A stretch of 30,821 bases of DNA from HGM20899 sp964615195 (GTDB lineage: Bacteria; Pseudomonadota; Gammaproteobacteria; Enterobacterales; Succinivibrionaceae), in assembly GCA_964615195.1 (NCBI GenBank), contig CAZTNG010000014.1:1-30821 (forward strand), in the 5' to 3' direction. This document shows positions 16,047 to 23,165 of this stretch, piece by piece. Positions within the stretch are counted from its first letter, which is position 1, and each line of letters starts with the position of its first letter. Made by a program: the position numbers and the translations under genes. Below the pieces are notes generated by a model. That model searched no databases and was not told the origin of the DNA. It worked only from the letters and a program-made list of their open reading frames with translations.

Positions 16047-17573
16047 ATGAAAAAAATCTTTTTTATTATAGCTTTGCTTGTTATGGAATTATCCACAGCA
16101 GCTTTTGCAAAGACATCACCACAAAAAAATAATACACAGCAAAATCATAAAGACACAAGTGGTGGTTATATTCTTGCTCAACCTCCAATGGGTGCGTTAA
16201 ACGGCGTTGCTTATTCACTCAATAACAATAGTTATGGCTATAATTTAGATAATTATTTCAAACCTGCATCCACTGAAAAAATATTAACCTCTCTTGCAGC
16301 CATTTTGTATTTAGGACCTGATTACCAAATAGAAACCCATTTAGGTGTGTCTCAAAATTCAATAAGTAATGGCAAATTACAAATACATAATGGTGAATTT
16401 TTTGGAGATATCGAAATTGAATTTAGAGGAGATCCAACTCTAAAACAGCAAAATATCTCTGCTCTGCTTGAAAGTCTAAAAGCACAAGGTATTAAAACTA
16501 TAAATGGTAATGTTTACCTAAATTATGGATATTTTGCAGGCCATGATTATGCAACAGGTTGGTCTTGGGATGATTTAAGCAAGTGTTTTACCTCACCTCC
16601 ATCAGCAATAATTATTGATAATAATTGTGTTTCTGCTCAATTAATTGGAACTCAAATAGGTGGAAAAGTTACAACAAAAATTTTTAAAGGTGTACCAATA
16701 AAAGTTGACGCATCCAATGTAGAAGTTGTTAGCGCAAATGAATTTTATGGCGGTTGCGAACTTGAAGTTCAAAGAGATAGTAGAAATATTTTTACCCTAT
16801 CAGGATGTATTCCAGTTCAAAAACCAAATAATCCTTTATCTCTCTCATTAGCAATTCAAGATCCAAATAAATGGGGCGTGGATATTGTTAAAAATGTTCT
16901 ACATAGAATAAACTTACCTATCACAGGACGTATTATTGATACTAGAAAAAGCCATTCAAAATTTATAACAATTGCTAGATACAAGTCTGAACCTCTTCAT
17001 GTACTATTAAAAAAATGTTTGCATAAAAGCGTAAATTTAATTGCAGACAGCATTGCCAAAACTATTGGTACCGTGTACTACCATCGTCCAGCAAATTACA
17101 ACATGGCAACTTATGCAATTCGTAACATTTTAAAAAAAGAAGGAATACAGTTAGGAAATTCAACAATTATAGACGGTTCAGGCTTATCCTCTCATAATTA
17201 CATAACACCAAGACAAATGTTGGACGTTCTTAGCTATATCAATAAACATAACAACACTCTTCATTTCATTGAATTATTACCTGTAGCTGGTATGAGTGGA
17301 ACTGTAGCAGGGCGTGGTAGCCTGATGAAAGCACCACTTTTAAAGAATGTCACAGCAAAAACAGGTACTCTAGACGGAGTATCTAATTTAGCTGGGTTTA
17401 TGACAACCAAAAGTGGAACTCGAGTACCTTTTGTATATTTTATGAATAATCTTTCCTATGATGAAAAAGTAAGGCAAAATCTTGCGGCAAAAAAAATTGC
17501 TAAACCTCAATATCCACATGAAAGAAAAATTCTAGAACAAATATACAATGAACATATTGTAACAAGACAATAA
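16047..17573 (+). CDS. dacB: D-Ala-D-Ala carboxypeptidase/endopeptidase PBP4
   Basis: This is a periplasmic peptidoglycan hydrolase of the class C low-molecular-mass penicillin-binding proteins (peptidase family S13). The 508-residue precursor has a signal peptide ending around AFA at 19-21. All three penicillin-binding motifs are present: S75-T-E-K78 (SxxK) in KPASTEKIL, S328-V-N (SxN) in HKSVNLIAD, and K438-T-G in VTAKTGTLDG. A large insert between SxxK and SxN is typical of PBP4 (domains II and III). It is somewhat longer than the E. coli enzyme, partly from a polar Asn/Gln-rich linker after the signal. No clear ribosome binding site precedes the ATG. The gene appears monocistronic. Confidence 0.96.
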   Translation: MKKIFFIIALLVMELSTAAFAKTSPQKNNTQQNHKDTSGGYILAQPPMGALNGVAYSLNNNSYGYNLDNYFKPASTEKILTSLAAILYLGPDYQIETHLGVSQNSISNGKLQIHNGEFFGDIEIEFRGDPTLKQQNISALLESLKAQGIKTINGNVYLNYGYFAGHDYATGWSWDDLSKCFTSPPSAIIIDNNCVSAQLIGTQIGGKVTTKIFKGVPIKVDASNVEVVSANEFYGGCELEVQRDSRNIFTLSGCIPVQKPNNPLSLSLAIQDPNKWGVDIVKNVLHRINLPITGRIIDTRKSHSKFITIARYKSEPLHVLLKKCLHKSVNLIADSIAKTIGTVYYHRPANYNMATYAIRNILKKEGIQLGNSTIIDGSGLSSHNYITPRQMLDVLSYINKHNNTLHFIELLPVAGMSGTVAGRGSLMKAPLLKNVTAKTGTLDGVSNLAGFMTTKSGTRVPFVYFMNNLSYDEKVRQNLAAKKIAKPQYPHERKILEQIYNEHIVTRQ

Positions 17574-17865
17574 ATTTTCATTATCAGCATATTTTGCTAA
17601 ACAAATTACCTCGTTTAGAAAAATATGCTGAATTACTTTATAAAAAACGCCGTTTATAGACAATTATTCTATAATCTATTATGTATATTAAAATATAATG
17701 TTATATATCTATTAATCACTAAATGATCATGCTGTAAAAATAGCCTGTGCTCAAAGCATGAATTAAAAAATGGTGTTAAAATCTTACCCATAGGAAATTT
17801 TCCTAAAATTAATTCTGTAATTAAAAGAATTATTTAATACATATATCTGAATAATAAGTAGTATC
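17574..17865. other. Intergenic region between dacB and alaA with a long hairpin
   Basis: A striking imperfect hairpin starts 11 bases after dacB: TCAGCATATTTT (17584-17595) pairs with 17620-17631, then one mismatch, then CTAAAC (17597-17602) with GTTTAG (17613-17618) around a 10-nt loop. No U-tract follows, so it is not a classic terminator. Several TATAAT sequences (17670-17675, 17694-17699) could serve alaA but lack good -35 partners. A 6-bp pair CATGCT/AGCATG occurs near 17730-17760. No gene is seen. Confidence 0.5.
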
Positions 17866-19083
17866 ATGAAAATTATTGAAAAATCCCACAAACTAGACAA
17901 TGTATGTTACGACATCCGTGGCAAGGTTCATATTGAAGCTAGACGAATGGAAGACGAAGGCCACCGTATTTTAAAATTAAATATTGGTAATTTAGCAACT
18001 TTTGGCTTCGAAACTCCAGAAGAAGTTGTTAAAGATATAATTCTGAACATTTCTCATGGTGAAGGATACTGTGATTCAAAAGGGATTTTTTCTGCACGTA
18101 AAGCCATTGCTCAATATTATCAGCAAAAAGGGTTAAGAACTGTAGACTACGATGATATATTTATCGGAAATGGTGCTTCTGAACTCATAGTACAATCAAT
18201 GCAAGCATTATTAAATAACGGCGATGAAATCCTTGTTCCGGCACCTGATTATCCATTATGGACAGCAGCTGTAAATCTTAGCGGTGGTCATGCAGTGCAC
18301 TATATGTGCGATGAACAAGCTGAATGGTTTCCTGATATAGATGATATAAAAAAGAAGATTACACCTAGAACCAAAGGGATTGTTATCATCAATCCAAATA
18401 ATCCAACTGGTGCGGTATATTCAACAGAGTTTCTTTTAGAATTAATCGAAGTCGCAAGAACTAATAATCTCATTATTTTTGCTGATGAAATTTACGATAA
18501 GATTCTTTATGATGATATTGCTCATCATAGTATATGTACATTATGTGATGATGTCCTTGTTCTTACTTTTAATGGTCTTTCTAAAGCTTATAGAGCTTGT
18601 GGATTCCGTCAAGGTTGGATGCTCGTAAGCGGACCAAAACAGAATGCTAGAGGATATATGCAAGGACTAGAAATACTTGCAACAATGAGATTGTGTGCAA
18701 ATGTACCTATGCAATATGCAATCCAAACAGCTCTAGGTGGCTATCAAAGTATAAATGAGCTTGTCCTACCTGGTGGAAGATTGCGAAAGCAAAGAGATAC
18801 AGCATATGAACTAATAAACCAAATTCCTGGTGTTAGTGTTGTAAAACCAAAGGGTGCATTGTACATGTTTCCAAAAATAGATCCAAAAGTCTATAAGATA
18901 AAAGATGATCAAAAAATGGTTCTAGATTTATTGCGCCAAGAAAAGATGCTAATTGTTCAAGGAACAGGTTTCAATTGGCCGGCTCCTGACCATTTCCGCC
19001 TGGTTTTCTTACCTCCTGAGGATGTAATTGCTGACGCATGCACAAGATTAGGAAGATTCCTTAAGACTTATCATCAAAATTAA
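17866..19083 (+). CDS. alaA: Glutamate-pyruvate (alanine) aminotransferase
   Basis: AlaA makes alanine from pyruvate with glutamate as amino donor, using pyridoxal phosphate in the cytoplasm. The 405-residue protein is close to E. coli AlaA over its whole length: KLDNVCYDIRGKV at the start, GNGASELIVQSMQALLN, VPAPDYPLWTAAV, IINPNNPTGAVYS, FADEIYDKILYDD and the PLP-lysine segment FNGLSKAYRACGFRQGW with Lys240. The C-terminus retains VQGTGFNWPAPDHFRLV. The ribosome binding site is weak (AAGTAG). It is followed by yfbR, the same neighbour as in E. coli, but an intrinsic terminator lies between them. Confidence 0.97.
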   Translation: MKIIEKSHKLDNVCYDIRGKVHIEARRMEDEGHRILKLNIGNLATFGFETPEEVVKDIILNISHGEGYCDSKGIFSARKAIAQYYQQKGLRTVDYDDIFIGNGASELIVQSMQALLNNGDEILVPAPDYPLWTAAVNLSGGHAVHYMCDEQAEWFPDIDDIKKKITPRTKGIVIINPNNPTGAVYSTEFLLELIEVARTNNLIIFADEIYDKILYDDIAHHSICTLCDDVLVLTFNGLSKAYRACGFRQGWMLVSGPKQNARGYMQGLEILATMRLCANVPMQYAIQTALGGYQSINELVLPGGRLRKQRDTAYELINQIPGVSVVKPKGALYMFPKIDPKVYKIKDDQKMVLDLLRQEKMLIVQGTGFNWPAPDHFRLVFLPPEDVIADACTRLGRFLKTYHQN

Positions 19084-19100
19084 GAATAATACTTTATAAT

Positions 19101-19129
19101 AAGCCGTGCTTTTTTAAACACGGCTTTTT
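19101..19129 (+). terminator. Terminator between alaA and yfbR
   Basis: AAGCCGTG (19101-19108) pairs with CACGGCTT (19119-19126) around a 10-nt loop and is followed by TTTTT. It sits 17 bases after alaA and 14 bases before the yfbR ATG, so yfbR is likely expressed by read-through or an unseen promoter. Confidence 0.88.
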
Positions 19130-19143
19130 ATGGAGAAATATTT

Positions 19144-19845
19144 ATGGGAAGTACCTTCTTAGCTTGGATAACAAGAATGCCACTTATTAAAAGATGGTCA
19201 TTAATGCATACCTTTAGAGAAGAAAACGTATCCGAACATAGTCATCAAGTTGCTGTAATAGCTCATTTATTATGTACCATTAGTAATGAATTTTATGGCA
19301 CAAACTTAAATCCAGAAAAAGCGGCTACTACCGCCCTTTTCCATGAAATTTCAGAAACAAAACTTCAAGATCTAAATTCAAAAACTAAATATCAAACACC
19401 AGAATTTACCAAACAATTTAAACTTCTTGAACATATGGCAGAAATAGAATGTGTGAATACACTTCCTAGTGAACTGCAAAAACACTATGCATCGCTTATA
19501 GTTCAAACTGAAGTAAATACAACCTATAAAAAGATAGTTAAAGCAGCTGATATTCTAAGTGCATATTTAAAAACAAAAGAAGAATTAAGATACCATAATG
19601 CCGAATTTACAAATGTTGAAGAATCTTTCAATAAGAAAATTAATACACTTAGAGAAAATTTTCCAGCTGTTAATTATTTTTTAGATAATTTTGCAAATAA
19701 TTGCAATTGCACAGTAGATGAATTGAGTGGCCTTGATGCCTCCAAAATAGCAAATAAACAAATTGAAAATACTCAAAGCATTGCGGAAGAAAAAAAGAAA
19801 TCCCAAGAACAAACACAAAGAAATATAATTAGTTTAAAAAAATAA
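19144..19845 (+). CDS. yfbR: YfbR-like 5'-deoxynucleotidase with altered HD motif
   Basis: YfbR hydrolyses deoxyribonucleoside 5'-monophosphates in the cytoplasm using an HD-domain metal site. The first 190 or so residues align well by eye with E. coli YfbR: FLAWITRMPLIKRWSLM, ENVSEHSHQVAVIAHLL (His32), and KAADILSAYLKTKEEL carrying the late conserved Asp. The central motif, YHDASEV in E. coli, reads FHEISET here, so the metal-binding HD pair is H67-E68. The following TGDLPTPVKY is LQDLNSKTKY, keeping the Asp and K-Y. Glu may still bind metal, but activity is uncertain. A 30-residue Lys/Gln-rich tail extends the protein to 233 residues. GGAGAA precedes the ATG. Confidence 0.9.
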   Translation: MGSTFLAWITRMPLIKRWSLMHTFREENVSEHSHQVAVIAHLLCTISNEFYGTNLNPEKAATTALFHEISETKLQDLNSKTKYQTPEFTKQFKLLEHMAEIECVNTLPSELQKHYASLIVQTEVNTTYKKIVKAADILSAYLKTKEELRYHNAEFTNVEESFNKKINTLRENFPAVNYFLDNFANNCNCTVDELSGLDASKIANKQIENTQSIAEEKKKSQEQTQRNIISLKK

Positions 19846-19920
19846 ACAAGCATATCTTTGCACTAGAAAATAACAACTTGCACCAATAGTACTTTTAACA
19901 TTTATTTGTTGTGGTCCTTT

Positions 19921-19948
19921 TTGAACCAAAAAACAAATATTTTATAGT
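19921..19948 (+). promoter_or_regulatory. Candidate promoter for an intergenic transcript
   Basis: TTGAAC (19921-19926), 16-bp spacer, TATAGT (19943-19948): four and five matches to consensus. The predicted start near 19955 would give a transcript of about 110 nt ending at the terminator at 20032-20066. Confidence 0.4.
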
Positions 19949-19954
19949 TTTTTT

Positions 19955-20066
19955 ATTGGCATAATATATGCTATTAAATACAAAGACTCAATTATCCATT
20001 TATGAATTCATTGGGTTTTTGTTACTTTTTTGCAGGCCAAATTATTGACCTGCTTTTTTGTTTTTT
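19955..20066 (+). ncRNA. Candidate small RNA between yfbR and the DUF4357 gene
   Basis: The stretch between the candidate promoter and a Rho-independent terminator contains no convincing gene (only a 25-codon frame from ATG 20001 that runs through the terminator). The transcript would be about 110 nt with a largely unstructured, U-rich body and a 3' hairpin plus T-run, like many Hfq-dependent small RNAs. No known RNA family is recognised. It could simply be a remote terminator for yfbR. Confidence 0.3.
20032..20066 (+). terminator. Intrinsic terminator
   Basis: GCAGG (20032-20036) pairs with CCTGC (20049-20053); after a C-A mismatch three more pairs close an ATTA loop. TTTTTTG TTTTTT follows. 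It ends either yfbR read-through or a separate small RNA. Confidence 0.75.
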
Positions 20067-20200
20067 AGTAAAAAATTAATTGATATTCATTGATATAATA
20101 AAATAAATTACTCATTTCTTAAATTTGATTAATACTGTAAAATGTAGCTAATTAATCATTCATTTATTGTAAATAATCTCAAATTAAACAAGGTTCACTC

Positions 20201-20695
20201 ATGGCAGATCGTAATGCTAAAGTTGGTTTTATTATTGATGCAAAGGGTAATAAAACTCATGCAGTTGTGCCCATAGATATTTATGAGGAATTATTGAATC
20301 TTCAATTAATATTTAGTGAAGGTAATGATTTAGCAGAAAGAGAAAATTATTTTTTTGCTGTCAAGGGTGTTAATGCTTCAGGTTTTCCTGCCGGAAACAG
20401 ATCAAATCCTAGTTTCATGCTAAATAAAGGATCTATGATAGCCTTTAAATATGCTCAATCTTTAAGACAGCCAGTAGTAGATCTAAGAACTAATTTAATT
20501 GAAAAAGGAATTATTATTCTTGATGAAAAACTCAACTGTTATGTAATGCAAGAAAACTATTTATTTACAAGTCCTAGTTTTGCAGCAAGCTTGGTGGCTG
20601 GAAATAATAGAAATGGACTTGATGTTTGGACCAATAAAGATGGATACACTCTTAAAGCGTCAGGATTTGGTAATAAAAATACTGATAATGAATAA
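20201..20695 (+). CDS. DUF4357-domain protein with antitoxin-like N-terminus
   Basis: A 164-residue soluble protein. The C-terminal half fits the DUF4357 pattern: SNPSFMLNKGSMIAFKYAQS, LRTNLIEKGIIIL, then the hallmark FTSPSFAASLVAGNNRNGLDVW followed by dG-y-tL. DUF4357 is often found at the C-terminus of endonuclease-like or restriction-associated proteins, but its role is not established. The first 35 residues (FIIDAKGNKTHAVVPIDIYEELLNL) resemble the beta-turn-beta plus I/L-x-x-Y-E-x-L-L pattern of Phd/YefM-type antitoxins, although no partner toxin gene lies next to it. AAGG about nine bases before the ATG supports the start. The next gene follows after 40 bases on the same strand. Confidence 0.75.
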   Translation: MADRNAKVGFIIDAKGNKTHAVVPIDIYEELLNLQLIFSEGNDLAERENYFFAVKGVNASGFPAGNRSNPSFMLNKGSMIAFKYAQSLRQPVVDLRTNLIEKGIIILDEKLNCYVMQENYLFTSPSFAASLVAGNNRNGLDVWTNKDGYTLKASGFGNKNTDNE

Positions 20696-20735
20696 CAATC
20701 TAACTCAATTAAGAAATTTTACTAAACAATAAAAT

Positions 20736-21644
20736 ATGTTAAAAACCAACTCTATTTTTCTATTCTTTACAGCTTTTATATGGGGTGTATCTTTTGTATC
20801 GCAATACATAGTTAATGACTATCTAGAAGTATACACATATAACACTATTAGACTCAGCTTAGGATTTTTTAGTCTTTTACCTTTAGTTTTTATTTTCAAA
20901 AGTAAAATAGCAAGATCTAAATTTAAAAAAACACTTATTGCGGGCATTATTTGTGGCACATGCTTAGCTATTGCATGTAATCTTCAACAATATGGTATAA
21001 AGTATTCTACTGTGGGGAAAGCAGGCTTTATAACAGCTCTATACATTGTAATTGTGCCAATTTTGGGATTTTGTTTTGGTAAAAAAATTTCAATTAATAT
21101 TATATTTGCAGTAATTATTTCGACCATAGGTTTCTACTTCATTAGCATTCCAAAGAATAGTGATTTTTCTTTGCAATTAGGTGATATTTTTTTACTCACC
21201 TGTGCCATCGCATATGCTACACATGTTGTAGCTACTGATTATTTCTGTCGTTTATGTGATTCTTTTCAATTAGCTTGCTTACAATTTTTTTTCGCAGCAA
21301 TAATTTCTTCAATACCTGCCTTTGCGTATGAAGTAGACTCGTTTAAATTAGATAATGTTTATGAATGCATTTATGCAATATTATTTTCAGGTATATGTGC
21401 AACAGGAGTAGCATATACTTTTCAAATTCTTGGACAAAAAGGTAACAATCCAACAATATCCGCCATGATTTTAAGCCTCGAATCAGTATTTTCCTTGCTA
21501 TCTGGTTGGCTTTATTTACAAGAAAAAATTGGATTAAGAATGATGATTGGTTGCATGCTAATTGGTTCTGCAATTGTTCTAGCTCAATTAAATAAAAATT
21601 TCATAGCTAGCTTAATACTTAAAAAGGATTTAAGTAAAAAGTAA
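20736..21644 (+). CDS. EamA-type (DMT superfamily) transporter, second copy
   Basis: A 302-residue inner-membrane protein with about ten helices in two EamA repeats. It opens SIFLFFTAFIWGVSFVSQYIV, and has the conserved stretch NLQQYGIKYSTVGKAGFITALYIVIVPILG in the first repeat and ILGQKGNNPTISAMILSLESVFSLLSGWLYLQEKI in the second. The E-x-V-F-S-x-L-x-G-W pattern with the last Glu is typical of RhaT/EamA drug/metabolite exporters. It is clearly distinct from the EamA gene at 8439-9368. The substrate is unknown. The ribosome binding site is poor. It may share a transcript with the DUF4357 gene upstream. Confidence 0.92.
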   Translation: MLKTNSIFLFFTAFIWGVSFVSQYIVNDYLEVYTYNTIRLSLGFFSLLPLVFIFKSKIARSKFKKTLIAGIICGTCLAIACNLQQYGIKYSTVGKAGFITALYIVIVPILGFCFGKKISINIIFAVIISTIGFYFISIPKNSDFSLQLGDIFLLTCAIAYATHVVATDYFCRLCDSFQLACLQFFFAAIISSIPAFAYEVDSFKLDNVYECIYAILFSGICATGVAYTFQILGQKGNNPTISAMILSLESVFSLLSGWLYLQEKIGLRMMIGCMLIGSAIVLAQLNKNFIASLILKKDLSKK

Positions 21645-21669
21645 AGAAACTAGCTATTATTATATTTGC

Positions 21670-21695
21670 CATATTATGTGCTATAGCATAATATG
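21670..21695. repeat. 9-bp inverted repeat upstream of the RsmB-like gene
   Basis: CATATTATG (21670-21678) is exactly complementary to 21687-21695, loop TGCTATAG. It lies about 30 bases before the preferred start and covers an alternative ATG at 21693. There is no T-run, so a regulatory role or chance is more likely than termination. Confidence 0.4.
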
Positions 21696-21725
21696 AATTG
21701 TCACATAAAAAAGGATTCAAAGAAA

Positions 21726-23066
21726 ATGGCTTCATTTTCACTTTCAAGTTTTAAAATAAAACTTATTTACTCAATTTTAAATGATACATTTAATAAGAAC
21801 TTACCACTTGATCAGGTTTATGCTCAACATTTTCGTAAAATAAAACTCGAAAATGATGAACAATCATTAATTATAAAATTAGTTAATGATGTTATTAGAA
21901 GATTAAATTATTATAGCTATATAGCAGGCTTTAAAAAGACAAAAGACGTGAAAAAGCACATAAATAAAATAATTTGTGCAATTCATATTGTTTCTAATTG
22001 GCCTGTACCTGATTTGCTTAATGATTGTGAAGATTTCAATCCAAAACAAGCAAAAGTTCGTAAAGAAGAAGCTGACAAAATTGACAACTTGAAATATGGC
22101 TGTCCAAATTGGTTGGATACTCTATGCAGCAAAGAACTTGGTGACAAATGGGTAAATGAAAAATCTGCTCTAGCGTCAGAACCTAAAAGATTTATTAGAG
22201 TTAACAATATTAAAACTGATATTGAAAAACTTCAGAATTCACTACGCACTGAGGGTATAAAAACAAAAACAGTAAATGATCTACCTGATTGTTTAGAAAT
22301 TATTGGTAATGCAGCTCTATTCAGAACAACAGCTTTTAAAAAAGGTTGGTTTGAACAACAAGATTGCGGATCTCAGCAAATTGCACCATTTTTAATGGTA
22401 AAATCAGGCTTAAGAGTGGTTGACGCGTGCGCAGGAGCAGGCGGTAAAACATTGCATCTTTCAGCATTAATGAAAGGAAAAGGCACACTCATTGCGATGG
22501 ATGACAAAGAGTGGAAATTAAAAGCACTCAAAGAAAGAGCAAAAAGAGCTGGTGCATTTAATATTGAAACGAGACATATTGATAGCACTAAAGTTATCAA
22601 ACGTCTCCACGGAAAAGCGGACAGAGTATTGCTTGACGTGCCATGTTCAGGCATTGGTGTTTTAAAAAGAAATTCAGATTCAAAATGGACTGATAATACT
22701 CAAGCAATAAAAGATTTAACAGCTATACAGGCAGATATACTTGATAGATATTCACAAATGACTGCCATCGGTGGTTACTTAGTTTACTCTACTTGTAGTA
22801 TTCTCCCTTCAGAAAACCACAATCAAATTGAAAATTTTCTAGCTAATCATAATGATTTTATATTTGATGATGAAAAAGAAGTATTCCCTTCCATGGGTGG
22901 AGATGGGTTTTACATGTGCAGGCTCAAACGACTAGACAGCACTAAAATTGAACCAGAAACGAAAGATGATGAAGAATCTACAACAGATGAATCTACAACA
23001 GTAGAATCAAATGATGTTGATAATAATAATGATAGCACTGATACAGTGACTAACATAACCCAATAA
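21726..23066 (+). CDS. RsmB/NOP-family rRNA (cytosine-C5) methyltransferase
   Basis: The protein has 446 residues from ATG 21726, which has AAGGA ten bases upstream; an in-frame ATG at 21693 would add 11 residues but sits in a hairpin. The N-terminal 150 residues are a helical, NusB-like RNA-binding region that is poorly conserved. The methyltransferase core is clear: VVDACAGAGGKTLHLSALM (SAM motif I), LIAMDDKEWKL, VLLDVPCSGIGVLKRN with one conserved Cys, and YSTCSILPSENHNQI with the catalytic Cys of the TC motif. The PC/TC Cys pair is diagnostic of m5C methyltransferases. The last 42 residues are an acidic Thr/Asp/Asn-rich tail. The closest match by eye is RsmB (16S m5C967), but RsmF or another paralogue is possible. 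Confidence 0.9.
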   Translation: MASFSLSSFKIKLIYSILNDTFNKNLPLDQVYAQHFRKIKLENDEQSLIIKLVNDVIRRLNYYSYIAGFKKTKDVKKHINKIICAIHIVSNWPVPDLLNDCEDFNPKQAKVRKEEADKIDNLKYGCPNWLDTLCSKELGDKWVNEKSALASEPKRFIRVNNIKTDIEKLQNSLRTEGIKTKTVNDLPDCLEIIGNAALFRTTAFKKGWFEQQDCGSQQIAPFLMVKSGLRVVDACAGAGGKTLHLSALMKGKGTLIAMDDKEWKLKALKERAKRAGAFNIETRHIDSTKVIKRLHGKADRVLLDVPCSGIGVLKRNSDSKWTDNTQAIKDLTAIQADILDRYSQMTAIGGYLVYSTCSILPSENHNQIENFLANHNDFIFDDEKEVFPSMGGDGFYMCRLKRLDSTKIEPETKDDEESTTDESTTVESNDVDNNNDSTDTVTNITQ

Positions 23067-23095
23067 TTATAAACATTTATTTTATAATAAAAAAT

Positions 23096-23126
23096 AAAAC
23101 CTAGATTTTTAAATCTAGGTTTTTTA
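23096..23126. terminator. Bidirectional terminator between convergent genes
   Basis: AAAACCTAGAT (23096-23106) pairs with ATCTAGGTTTT (23113-23123) around TTTTAA, followed by further T. The mirror-image A-run makes it usable for the convergent helicase gene as well. Confidence 0.9.
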
Positions 23127-23165
23127 TTTAGGTTACTATATTAGCAATGTTTACATTAGCTAAAA

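Noticed and set aside
20001..20078. 25-codon frame crossing the terminator after yfbR
   Set aside because: It runs through the terminator hairpin, has no ribosome binding site and no codon pattern suggesting a leader peptide.
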